DNA of 53,667 nt, taken from assembly GCA_902761225.1 (NCBI GenBank), contig CACWJQ010000013.1, positions 1 through 53,667 on the forward strand. The letters run 5' to 3'. Every line of letters starts with the position of its first letter. Positions within the stretch are counted from its first letter, which is position 1. The position numbers were made by a program, and so were the translations under genes. The DNA comes from an uncultured Lachnospiraceae bacterium. GTDB lineage: Bacteria; Bacillota; Clostridia; Lachnospirales; Lachnospiraceae. The notes below the pieces were generated by a model that saw only the letters and a program-made list of their open reading frames with translations, was not told the DNA's origin and searched no databases. This document shows positions 1-7,013 of this stretch, piece after piece.

Positions 1-47
1 ATTGTGTCCCAACTAGAATTACGTCAGGCCGCTATCCCCTTAATTAT

Positions 48-87
48 AAAAAATAAGTGCAGATGTATCACTTACATCTACACTTAT
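48..87 (-). terminator. Rho-independent terminator of the split-barrel gene
   Basis: Inverted repeat with arms at 53-66 and 74-87 (14 bp, one mismatch or wobble, 7-nt loop). Read on the minus strand it is followed by a T-rich run (complement of about 48-53). It lies just past the stop codon at 106 and ends the minus-strand cluster 106-1749. Bases 1-47 show nothing recognisable. Confidence 0.7.
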
Positions 88-105
88 ATAGTACGAAACT
101 TGAAT

Positions 106-591
106 TCAGTGCTTATCATTTCTTTTTAATCTAATTTTTCCTGTCATGCGTTCCACAATCAACTTGAAAACTGTCGTGCGAGGCATAACTCCCTTATTGA
201 ACGGGAAAGTCTCCATATGATAGTGTTTCATCAATATACAAAGGGCATCATATTTTTCATCCTCAGATAAAATCTCAATATGTCCTCTACCTATAACACT
301 TTGATATTCCATAGTGCAACTCCCATGTTCAATATCTGAAACCAGATTGTGCTCACAATCCATTTCAAAACTTGCTCGGTTATCTTTTGCAATCAAATCC
401 AACTTAGTACCTTCTGTCGCTCCGTGGAAATACAGTTCCAGCACATTTTCTTCCGTGATATTCATACCAAAGTTAAGAGGTAATATATACGGATAATTTT
501 CATCATTTAAAGCAATCCTGCAAACATCGCATTTTTCAATAATTGAAACTATATCTGTAAATTCTGTTACCTCTCGATCACTACGTCTCAA
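106..591 (-). CDS. Pyridoxamine 5'-phosphate oxidase-like FMN-binding split-barrel protein (NimA type)
   Basis: The 161-residue product starts MRRSDREVTEF and has the pattern of the small NimA-like split-barrel flavoproteins. These include an early I-EKCDVCRIA segment, then YPYILPLNFG, a central LYFHGATEG-KLDLI, a VIGRGHIEIL strand and a C-terminal MTGKIR. Family members bind FMN and are often annotated as nitroimidazole resistance or pyridoxamine oxidase-like proteins; the substrate cannot be told from sequence. The start codon appears to be TTG, supported by AGGAGG seven bases upstream. It is the last gene of an AT-rich minus-strand run of small genes and is followed by a terminator. The family assignment is fairly secure and the enzymatic role is open. 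Confidence 0.8.
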   Translation of the reverse strand: MRRSDREVTEFTDIVSIIEKCDVCRIALNDENYPYILPLNFGMNITEENVLELYFHGATEGTKLDLIAKDNRASFEMDCEHNLVSDIEHGSCTMEYQSVIGRGHIEILSEDEKYDALCILMKHYHMETFPFNKGVMPRTTVFKLIVERMTGKIRLKRNDKH

Positions 592-635
592 TTGAATTCC
601 TCCTACAAATTTACCATCGTCTATAAAACTGGAAG

Positions 636-1055
636 TTATATTCCGTTGAAATGTGCAACTAACATTTCCTCAATTGTATCGAACTCGTATTTTTCACCGT
701 ATGAAACATCACCTGCACTGCCGATAGTATACTTTCCCAAATCCGAGCTATATCTGAAAACATCCATATCAACACATCCCAACCATAGTTCTTTATAATC
801 GTTCCACCATTCGAAAATTCCTATGTCATCACATGAATAATAATTAAAAAAGTTATTATTCTGTAAAAAATATGCAGACAAATCCTCTTTTATCTCTCTA
901 GGTACATTGTTACTTTCACAATTCGATTTAAAGGTGTCTAATTCCGTTTCCTTTGCCGGGACTATATCGTATGTGTGACCGTCTTTTTCGCAATAGTATT
1001 TTCCATCAGATTCCCGCACACAATACTTTTCATACAAGGATTTTACATCTATCAT
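636..1055 (-). CDS. SUKH (SMI1/KNR4)-like putative immunity protein
   Basis: The 139-residue acidic, aromatic-rich protein has no signal peptide or membrane segment. The C-terminal part (LWLGCVDMDVFRYSSDLGKY, then a G-rich strand and FDTIEEMLVAHF) fits the SUKH/SMI1-KNR4 pattern, in which a late strand is followed by a helix with F-EEML. SUKH proteins commonly neutralise polymorphic nuclease or deaminase toxins. The start at 1055 is preferred because GGTGGGGG sits six bases upstream. An in-frame ATG at 1100 would add 15 residues but overlaps the upstream gene and lacks a spaced ribosome site. Neighbours are another small unknown and a barstar-like gene. The assignment is by eye and moderate. 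Confidence 0.55.
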   Translation of the reverse strand: MIDVKSLYEKYCVRESDGKYYCEKDGHTYDIVPAKETELDTFKSNCESNNVPREIKEDLSAYFLQNNNFFNYYSCDDIGIFEWWNDYKELWLGCVDMDVFRYSSDLGKYTIGSAGDVSYGEKYEFDTIEEMLVAHFNGI

Positions 1056-1087
1056 TTTCATCCCCCACCAGAACTTTATCCTGTTGA

Positions 1088-1411
1088 TTATTCGCTCCAT
1101 CCTTTTGTGCTTACCGGGTCACCTTCCGTTTCCCACTGTTCAAAAGGAGGTTCCACCGCATACGAGGGATCATAATAGTTCCTGATGTATTGTGCCGCTC
1201 TGTATTCAGCCTGCTTATAATTTGTTACACCGGCTTCGTCATATTCAAGATTGTTCATGAAAACAACGAAGGCCTGTTCTGCAAAAGAGCTTTCTTCTTG
1301 TAGATCGCCTACATAGTCAATACCATTCAACAATCCCGCTCCGATCGTTCCATGGGCAAACCAATATGCGAATTGTCTTACAGCGCCTCTAACGTATTTA
1401 TCAACCCTCAT
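1088..1411 (-). CDS. Small unknown protein, immunity-like context
   Basis: The product is a 107-residue soluble protein starting MRVDKYVRGAVRQFAYWFAH and rich in aromatic residues and Glu. It carries a FAYWFAHGTIGAG block near the N-terminus and a central AEQAFVVFMNNLEYDE helix. It resembles small uncharacterised proteins seen in toxin-immunity neighbourhoods (possibly the DUF7677 group, from memory), but I do not recognise a function. The start at 1411 is chosen because AAGGAG lies about eight bases upstream. An ATG six bases earlier is too close, and the in-frame ATG at 1474 overlaps the barstar gene. It is encoded between a barstar-like and a SUKH-like gene, in the same direction and with short gaps. 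Confidence 0.6.
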   Translation of the reverse strand: MRVDKYVRGAVRQFAYWFAHGTIGAGLLNGIDYVGDLQEESSFAEQAFVVFMNNLEYDEAGVTNYKQAEYRAAQYIRNYYDPSYAVEPPFEQWETEGDPVSTKGWSE

Positions 1412-1449
1412 GATCATTTCTCCTTTTGTTATATACTGAAAAATACGTA

Positions 1450-1749
1450 TCAGTTCTCGATCTTCAGTTTGCATTCATGTCCTGAATTATCGCTGTCCAG
1501 AATTATGTCCGTAATCATATTAAACAATTCTTCACCCAACTCTTTCCGGCTTTTTTCCGCGTTGACCCAAGTTATCATCAACTCTTCACCGGGAGCATGA
1601 AAACCAAATCCGCCGCGCAGCAAATCATTGAAAGCATTAAGATTATGACCTGTCTTCCAGCCTAGAGCCTTCGTCAGCAATTTATCTATTTCGGTATAAA
1701 ACTCTTCTTCGTTCGAAAAGTTATTTCCATCTATAGTAATCTGTTTCAT
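1450..1749 (-). CDS. Barstar-family ribonuclease inhibitor-like protein
   Basis: The 99-residue acidic protein starts MKQITIDGNNF. It has the barstar layout: a first strand ending IDG, a helix NEEEFYTEIDKLLTKALGW, then G-NLNAFNDLLRGGFG (matching the conserved GxNLDALxDxL helix), a hydrophobic strand (ELMITWVNAEKS), a second helix and a final strand ECKLKIEN. Barstar proteins inhibit barnase-type RNases by plugging the active site with the acidic helix. No cognate RNase is visible nearby. The start is placed at 1749 because GAGGAAG lies just upstream; an in-frame start at 1761 would add four residues. It is the first gene of the 106-1749 minus-strand run. Confidence 0.75.
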   Translation of the reverse strand: MKQITIDGNNFSNEEEFYTEIDKLLTKALGWKTGHNLNAFNDLLRGGFGFHAPGEELMITWVNAEKSRKELGEELFNMITDIILDSDNSGHECKLKIEN

Positions 1750-1761
1750 ATTCTTCCTCAT

Positions 1762-2079
1762 AACCCGCTCAGTCTGGTTTCCTGATGGTTTTCTATACTA
1801 AGAAAATCAAACCCACTGTTGCATTATCCTGATATATATTCCAAGATAATACTTTAATGTCAATTATATCAGAGATCCTACAAAAAGCAGACTTCCAAGC
1901 CACCATCAAGGCTTTTATTGCATTATTTATGGATTTTAATCGTCCTTGGCAAGCAGGGCATCCCAAGCTTATAAACGAGGCATTTGGCTTTGAGATCAGG
2001 CCATTGCCCACCCACTGCCCGGTAAAACTTGCACGAAAAAAAATACCTCTTAACCTGATTGATTACGAGGTATTGTGAA
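1762..2079. other. Unassigned AT-rich spacer with a weak 73-codon reading frame
   Basis: This stretch between the barstar-like gene and the tRNA region has overlapping frames on both strands. The plus-strand frame 1857-2078 encodes a 73-residue protein but lacks a convincing ribosome site and matches nothing I recognise. The minus-strand frame 1793-2011 contains one CPAC motif, which might be a remnant of a transposase or zinc-binding protein, but this is speculation. The promoter for the minus-strand immunity-like cluster should lie at the left end of this stretch. Confidence 0.3.
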
Positions 2080-2092
2080 AGCAGGTGATGGG
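2080..2092. repeat. Direct repeat of the tRNA-Gly 3' end (possible attachment-site remnant)
   Basis: The 13-base string AGCAGGTGATGGG is identical to 2224-2236, the 3' end of the tRNA-Gly gene, and in the same orientation. The copies are 144 bp apart. Copies of a tRNA 3' end are the usual scar of site-specific integration. The AT-rich cluster lies on the side expected for an element inserted at the 3' end of this minus-strand tRNA. Confidence 0.5.
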
Positions 2093-2178
2093 GTGAGCGC
2101 GCTCCAGTGGAGCGCAAGCTGCGAACCGACCGAGCCGGCAGGCGAGACCCGGACCCTTGGGGCCGAGGTCTCGCCTGT
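2091..2178. repeat. GC-rich double-hairpin element
   Basis: About 88 bases are strikingly GC-rich against AT-rich surroundings. They hold two inverted repeats: GCGCTCC/GGAGCGC at 2099-2105 and 2109-2115 with a 3-nt loop, and CAGGCGAGACC/GGTCTCGCCTG at 2139-2149 and 2167-2177 with a 17-nt loop. It contains no credible gene. It may be a dispersed palindromic repeat or a structured RNA; there is only one copy in this window. Confidence 0.5.
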
Positions 2179-2185
2179 TCAATGA

Positions 2186-2216
2186 AAAAGCCCTCAGGTT
2201 TATCCTGAGGGCTTTT
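2186..2216. terminator. Bidirectional terminator downstream of tRNA-Gly
   Basis: A perfect 13-bp stem (AAAAGCCCTCAGG at 2186-2198, its complement at 2204-2216) has a 5-nt loop and flanking A and T runs. It lies 8 bases past the tRNA 3' end and would stop transcription of the minus-strand tRNA. It can work in either direction. Confidence 0.85.
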
Positions 2217-2223
2217 CGTTGAG

Positions 2224-2294
2224 AGCAGGTGATGGGAATCGGACCCACATATCCAGCTTGGAAGGCTGGTGTTCTACCACTGAACTACACCTGC
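2224..2294 (-). tRNA. tRNA-Gly(TCC)
   Basis: On the minus strand the 71-base sequence folds into a full cloverleaf. The acceptor stem is GCAGGTG/CACCTGC with discriminator T, and the D-arm is GTTCAGTGGTAGAAC. The anticodon stem is CCAGC/GCTGG around loop CTTCCAA (anticodon TCC, complement of 2260-2262). The T-arm is GTGGG with TCCGATT and CCCAT. The 3' CCA is not encoded. It is followed by the terminator at 2186-2216. Its 3' end is duplicated at 2080-2092. Confidence 0.95.
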
Positions 2295-2452
2295 ATTGCT
2301 ATGAAATTTTTCAACAGCAAAAATGATATTACACAAAAGTTTTGCTCTTGTCAAGAAAAAATCTTACCTTTTTTCCAAGAATTTCAAAAAGGTTTTTAGT
2401 ATACTTATGATGACACCTGATATATGCACTTCCCGGTCATGGAGATCAGCCT

Positions 2453-3307
2453 ATGCATTCCCGAAAAACAATATCATTACTGCCATATATACTGCTCCTG
2501 CCCATCCTTGTGACACTCCTTCTGGTCATATCACCGACAAGGGTATATGCATCCGGGATCACAGTTTATAACGGTGTAGATTATTCCTCTGTATATGATT
2601 TTGATTACTATACAAGCCGTTATCCGGACATTGCCTATTATTTCGGCGATGATCCCGCAGGTGCTCTGGCTCATTATGTGAACTTCGGTATTGCCGAGGG
2701 ACGTCAGGGTCGGGATCCGGAATCCGAAGTTCCTGCCGCTCTGCCAAATCCCTTATCCGGATTTACCGTGATACTTGATGCAGGTCACGGCGGAAGAGAT
2801 CCCGGTGCAGTCAGGAACGGGATATACGAGAAAAACCTTAATCTGATGATCGCTATGCGTATAAAGCTTCTGCTTGAATCTTACGGAGTCCGTGTGCTTA
2901 TGACAAGGTATGACGACTCATTTGTGAGCCTTGAAGAACGTTATGGATTCGAGAACATGCACCCGGAAGCGGTATTCGTCAGCATTCATTGCAACACACT
3001 GCCAGGGACATCATCCGTACGTGGCATGAGCGCATACTGCTATGCTCCCGGAAATGAAAACAACTCTCTTCTTGCCTCATGCGTATATTCCTGTGCATTA
3101 TTTTCCACAGGTGCGGAGGGCAGAGGCATTAAGACTGGTTCAGATCTTAAGGTAGTGCTCTACAGCACTATACCATCGACACTCGTGGAAGTCGGTTATA
3201 TGTCGACACCATACGAGATGTCACTTCTTACATCACCTGAATACCAGGAATCCATCGCTGAGGGGATCACAGCAGGGCTGTTCACCTATTATTTCATGAA
3301 TATCTGA
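2453..3307 (+). CDS. N-acetylmuramoyl-L-alanine amidase (Amidase_3), secreted
   Basis: The 284-residue protein has a signal peptide (hydrophobic residues about 8-27, likely cleavage near A33). Residues 40-88 form a small module with a DYY---YPDIAYYFGDD-AGALAHYVNFG-EGR pattern that recurs in clostridial wall-associated proteins. The amidase_3 catalytic domain follows from residue 103. The zinc-site residues are visible as H112 in DAGHGG, E126 in EKN and H179 in SIHCN, with the catalytic Glu E246 in LVEVGY. It hydrolyses the bond between MurNAc and L-Ala of peptidoglycan outside the cell. GGAG lies eight bases before the ATG. It is transcribed alone, convergent with murG. Confidence 0.92.
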   Translation: MHSRKTISLLPYILLLPILVTLLLVISPTRVYASGITVYNGVDYSSVYDFDYYTSRYPDIAYYFGDDPAGALAHYVNFGIAEGRQGRDPESEVPAALPNPLSGFTVILDAGHGGRDPGAVRNGIYEKNLNLMIAMRIKLLLESYGVRVLMTRYDDSFVSLEERYGFENMHPEAVFVSIHCNTLPGTSSVRGMSAYCYAPGNENNSLLASCVYSCALFSTGAEGRGIKTGSDLKVVLYSTIPSTLVEVGYMSTPYEMSLLTSPEYQESIAEGITAGLFTYYFMNI

Positions 3308-3365
3308 ACTTCTGACCGGCATTTACAGATATATATAAAGGCCGGTATTACTCCCCCACAAGATC

Positions 3366-4433
3366 TCATTCCTCACCGGATGCGGTCTTAACAAGCAGAT
3401 CCGTGATCATGCCGATGGCGTCATTCTGCTCACTGGCAGACATTGTTTTGATATATTCAGCACGGTTTGCGTAGAGATCGTTTATCTTATTGAACAGATA
3501 TGACGTGGACAGATCATCCTGATCTATCATCACGGAAAATCCCTGTTGCTGAAATGATTCGGCATTGAGTATCTGATCCCCTCTGCCTCCGGGAAGAGGA
3601 ATGAGGATATTGGGCTTTCTGAGTGTGAGCAGCTCAAATATGGCATTTGCTCCTGCCCTTGACACAACAACATCCGCCATGGCAAAAATATCAGCAAGTC
3701 CGTCTGTCACATATTCGAACTGTTTGTATCCCTCTTTTGTCAGGAGCAGATTATCCATCTTATCCTTACCGCACAGATGGACCACATAGAATTGCTGGAG
3801 CAGCTTGGGAAGCGCATCCCTTATTGACTGATTGACAGCAGATGCTCCCTGGCTTCCACCTATCACCATGAGAACAGGCTTATCATCAGGGAATCCACAC
3901 ATCTCCCTGCCCTTTGCAGGGTCGCCGTCAAGAAGCTCCTTTCTGACAGGTGATCCCGTGAGAACTCCCTTTCCTTCCGGCAGCATATCCATGGTCTCGG
4001 GAAAATCGCAGCACACCTTCCTTGCAGAAGGAAAACAGAGTTTATTGGCAAGTCCCGGAGTGTAATCAGATTCATGCACGATAACAGGAATCTTCAGGGA
4101 TGCAGCCGCCTTAACAACCGGCACAGACACGAAACCGCCCTTGGAAAATACTACATCCGGTCCGATCTCCTTGAGTATCTTCTTGGCTTCCCCTATTCCC
4201 TTCATCACCCTGAAAGGATCCGTGAGATTCCTGACATCCATATATCTGCGGAGCTTTCCGGTGGAGACACCATAGTAAGGAACTCCGAGTTTTTCGATAA
4301 GTCCCTTCTCCATTCCTTCATAGGATCCGATGTAATAGATCTCAAATCCCGCTTCCCTTAAGGTGGGCATAAGTGCAATATTGGGTGTTACATGTCCGGC
4401 GGTTCCTCCGCCTGTCATTACGATCTTCTTCAT
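3366..4433 (-). CDS. murG: UDP-GlcNAc:undecaprenyl-PP-MurNAc-pentapeptide GlcNAc transferase MurG
   Basis: The start MKKIVMTGGGTAGHVTPN is the classical MurG N-terminal glycine loop. The lipid I and UDP-GlcNAc signatures follow: KGGFVSVPVV, HESDYTPGLANK, a central VIGGSQGASAVN loop, then SRAGANAIFELL and a PLPGGRGDQ-LNAE segment. It converts lipid I to lipid II at the inner face of the membrane. The length of about 355 residues is normal. ATG at 4433 is preferred by homology; a GTG at 4442 overlapping the upstream stop would add three residues. It lies directly after the GtrA gene. It sits away from a dcw cluster, so it may be a second, stand-alone murG. Confidence 0.93.
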   Translation of the reverse strand: MKKIVMTGGGTAGHVTPNIALMPTLREAGFEIYYIGSYEGMEKGLIEKLGVPYYGVSTGKLRRYMDVRNLTDPFRVMKGIGEAKKILKEIGPDVVFSKGGFVSVPVVKAAASLKIPVIVHESDYTPGLANKLCFPSARKVCCDFPETMDMLPEGKGVLTGSPVRKELLDGDPAKGREMCGFPDDKPVLMVIGGSQGASAVNQSIRDALPKLLQQFYVVHLCGKDKMDNLLLTKEGYKQFEYVTDGLADIFAMADVVVSRAGANAIFELLTLRKPNILIPLPGGRGDQILNAESFQQQGFSVMIDQDDLSTSYLFNKINDLYANRAEYIKTMSASEQNDAIGMITDLLVKTASGEE

Positions 4434-4438
4434 ACCGA

Positions 4439-4996
4439 TCACTTCTTTTTCTTAAAGATTAAAAGTTTGCTGAAAATATAATTGGCAATAGTGACTATCA
4501 CTGCCGAGATGAAGATCTTGGCGATCCACTTATCCATTCCGAATATGTTGACAGTGACGTACATTATGGCAAGATCCATGAACCAGGTAGATAGTCTCGA
4601 CGCCGCAAATCCAAGGAATTCCTTTAATATCTTAGGATTTGTGCTTCTGAATACCCAGCTTCTGTTAAGAGGATAGGCAAAGCAGACACCGGCGATCCAT
4701 GAGATGGTATTGGCTATGGCATTGTTGACTGCATATTCGGAACCTTCCACCTCCATAAACAGTGTACAGACTCCGTAAGCCACCCAGGATACAATAGTGG
4801 TCAGCACACCGACAACCAGGTACACCAGTATCTCCTCGTGTTTACAGAATATCTTATGGGCCCATGGCCAGAACTGAAGGAAATCCCTGAACTTATCTTC
4901 AAGGTTCCTCTTTCTGGCAGGCTCTGCCGTATTTAAATCTTTTTCTTCTGCCATATCATTCATCCTGTGATCCGTTTCTTCAATAATATCATACAC
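4439..4996 (-). CDS. GtrA-family membrane protein
   Basis: This small integral membrane protein has about four helices (roughly residues 57-80, 88-112, 126-150 and 155-178) after a charged cytoplasmic N-terminus. GtrA hallmarks are present: YLVVGVLTTIVSW in helix 1, a NAIANTISWI--V-FAYPLNRSWVF block and KEFLGFAASRLSTWFMDLAIM. Members help flip polyprenyl-linked sugars for glycosylation of wall polymers. The 185-codon frame from 4996 has no good ribosome site. Starts at 4963 or 4954, behind AGGA, are more likely. It overlaps the possible GTG start of murG and probably shares its transcript, consistent with an envelope role. Confidence 0.85.
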   Translation of the reverse strand: MYDIIEETDHRMNDMAEEKDLNTAEPARKRNLEDKFRDFLQFWPWAHKIFCKHEEILVYLVVGVLTTIVSWVAYGVCTLFMEVEGSEYAVNNAIANTISWIAGVCFAYPLNRSWVFRSTNPKILKEFLGFAASRLSTWFMDLAIMYVTVNIFGMDKWIAKIFISAVIVTIANYIFSKLLIFKKKK

Positions 4997-5039
4997 ATGT
5001 AATTACTGTTACTGTATGCAGGCGTCAGTGCTCAGGCTT

Positions 5040-5999
5040 CTAATTCACTACATGGATGGGGTTTCCGTCAAGGAATGCTTTTATATTGTCATACACTCCC
5101 TGTACGCATCTGTATCTTGCTTCAACCGAACCCCAGGCAAGATGAGGGGTAATGATAAGCTTGCCTGAATCCTTGATCCTGCTAAGGGGATTGGTAAGCC
5201 TGAGGGGCTCATCCTCGAGAACATCAAGACCTGCTCCCGCTATCTCACCGTTTTCAAGAGCTTCATACAGATCGGTATTGTTAACCACTCTTCCTCTTGC
5301 CACATTGATAAGGTACGCGGTGGGCTTCATCATCTTAAGAGCATCCCTGTCGATGTAATTTCTCGTTATGTCGCTGAGAGGACAGTGCAGTGAAAGAAAG
5401 TCGCTCTGCTTAAGGAGTTCTTCCTTACTTACCATTTCATATTCAGTTACCGTACTTTTTCCGGTAACGGATGTGAATATCACTCTGCATCCGAAAGCGG
5501 TTGCTATCTGTGCAACCTTTCTTCCGATATTTCCCATTCCGACGATGCCCCAGGTCTTACCCGAAAGCTCGCAAAAAGGAATATCAAAATTCGAAAACCT
5601 GTCCTGTGCACTGTATCTTCCGGATTTTACATAATCATCATACCATGAAAGATGCTGCGACACGGCAAGTGCCAGAGTGAAGGTATGCTGTGCCACCATG
5701 TCGGTTGAGTAACCGACAACATTACAAACAGGAATCCCTCTGCTCTTAAGGTACCCAAGATCACAATTGTCATATCCTGTGGCAAATTCACACACAAGCT
5801 TCACATTTTTCGAACCGCCCAGTGACTCTTCGTTAATAGGACTTTTATTTGCGACCACTATCTCTGCATCCGCAGTCCTCTCACGGACCTCCTGTACACT
5901 GACGGTATTGGGATATGCAGTCACCTCACCGAGTTCATTAAGGATATCGACACTGATGTCAGGTCCCACACTGTTTCTTTCAAGTATAACAATCTTCAT
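5040..5999 (-). CDS. D-2-hydroxyacid dehydrogenase (glycerate/hydroxypyruvate reductase type)
   Basis: The 319-residue protein starts MKIVILERNSVGPDIS, preceded by AGGAAG with five-base spacing. The NAD-binding domain is marked by GIVGMGNIGRKVA. Catalytic residues of the D-isomer family appear in order: Arg in NVARGRVVN, Glu in LEDEPL, and His in ITPHLAWGS. The family reduces 2-keto acids such as hydroxypyruvate or glyoxylate with NAD(P)H. The A-W-G-S after the catalytic His is common in the glycerate dehydrogenase branch, but the substrate is not certain. A 40-base gap separates it from the GtrA gene, so it may lead a D-HADH-gtrA-murG transcript. Confidence 0.88.
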   Translation of the reverse strand: MKIVILERNSVGPDISVDILNELGEVTAYPNTVSVQEVRERTADAEIVVANKSPINEESLGGSKNVKLVCEFATGYDNCDLGYLKSRGIPVCNVVGYSTDMVAQHTFTLALAVSQHLSWYDDYVKSGRYSAQDRFSNFDIPFCELSGKTWGIVGMGNIGRKVAQIATAFGCRVIFTSVTGKSTVTEYEMVSKEELLKQSDFLSLHCPLSDITRNYIDRDALKMMKPTAYLINVARGRVVNNTDLYEALENGEIAGAGLDVLEDEPLRLTNPLSRIKDSGKLIITPHLAWGSVEARYRCVQGVYDNIKAFLDGNPIHVVN

Positions 6000-6015
6000 A
6001 AAGTCTTCCTGTTGT

Positions 6016-6044
6016 AAAAAAGGCCGGCACACCCTGCGCCGGCC
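6016..6044 (-). terminator. Rho-independent terminator of the lipoprotein gene
   Basis: GC stem GGCCGGC/GCCGGCC (6022-6028 and 6038-6044) has a 9-nt loop. On the minus strand it is followed by six T residues (complement of 6016-6021). It falls between the lipoprotein stop and the ribosome site of the dehydrogenase at 5999, so that gene needs read-through or a promoter of its own within the hairpin region. Confidence 0.8.
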
Positions 6045-6062
6045 CTTATAAAATGTATCTTA

Positions 6063-6923
6063 TTACTTTACGGTTGCGATGGTAACATGAACCTGAGGTC
6101 CCTCATACCAGTACATGAAACCTGTAACGTCAACGGTATCTCCTACATTGAATGCCTCAACAGCCTTGTAGGTATCGGTATCAGCGCCTCTGAGATAAGA
6201 CTCTACTACGAAGGTGTAAACATTGCCTTCAGCATCAGCGAGATTGAAGTAGATATCATCGCCCTGGCTCTTGGATCCGTCCCATCCGTAAGTGAATGCT
6301 GCGCCTTCTCTCTCAGCAACGGTAAGACCGGTAAATGTTACATACTGGTTCATGTATGCTGCAAGAGCATCATTATCGGAAATCTTGTCGGTAACATCAG
6401 CTGCTGTTGCAACATAGGTATCTCCGCCAAGGATCTCATAGGTAGCATCAACGATCTCTACCTCACCTGACCACTCAGACTTGAAGCCGGTTACCTTGAT
6501 CTTGGTTCCGGGAACCATTGCATCATAGTCTTCCTGAGAACAGGGCATGTTGTAAAGGAAGTATGCTCCGTCCTTATCCTGGGTATAGAAGGTAGCATTT
6601 CCTACTCCTTCGTTCTCCCACCAGCCCTGCTTGTCCTGGACATAGGTGATAACGGTAACTTCGGTGTCAACATCAGCTGCTGCATATTCAGCGTAAGTCA
6701 TAACGCCTTCCATGTCAGCATCTGCGTCAACGTTCTGTGCTCCATCATCAGTGGTGTCAGTGTTAACGGTTGCGTCTCCGGCATCTGCGGTATTGTCTGC
6801 AGCTGCATCGACTCCGGTGTTTGATGCATCAGTTGCGGGTGTGCCTGCATCCGATGCGCCGCCGCATGCAGTCAGTGAAAGCACAAGAGCTGCAGTGGCA
6901 ACAATTGCTGAAAATTTTTTCAT
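6063..6923 (-). CDS. Secreted lipoprotein of unknown function, OB-fold-like
   Basis: The 286-residue protein has a lipoprotein signal ending LTAC (Cys20), then an Ala/Asp/Thr-rich linker to about residue 70. The globular part is rich in beta strands. It contains two segments with an OB-fold feel: residues near 80-165 (TEVTVITYV, GTKIKVTGFKSEWSGEVEIVDATYEI) and 190-285 (QYVTFTGLTV, VGDTVDVTGFMYWYEGPQVHVT). Similar modules occur as nucleic-acid or ligand-binding domains, but no activity can be assigned. It is presumably anchored on the outer face of the membrane. It is transcribed alone, with its own terminator. Confidence 0.75.
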   Translation of the reverse strand: MKKFSAIVATAALVLSLTACGGASDAGTPATDASNTGVDAAADNTADAGDATVNTDTTDDGAQNVDADADMEGVMTYAEYAAADVDTEVTVITYVQDKQGWWENEGVGNATFYTQDKDGAYFLYNMPCSQEDYDAMVPGTKIKVTGFKSEWSGEVEIVDATYEILGGDTYVATAADVTDKISDNDALAAYMNQYVTFTGLTVAEREGAAFTYGWDGSKSQGDDIYFNLADAEGNVYTFVVESYLRGADTDTYKAVEAFNVGDTVDVTGFMYWYEGPQVHVTIATVK

Positions 6924-7013
6924 AATATCCTCCTAAAACGCCCTCTTCTCCTCATTTACTTCCTCCGGTCCCGAGGGCATTGAACCGTTATGGCCAATTT
7001 GACCGAACACATT

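Noticed and set aside
1793-2011. Transposase remnant with a CPAC motif
   Set aside because: Only one short Cys pair is visible, with no catalytic residues or terminal repeats, so it was kept as unassigned sequence.
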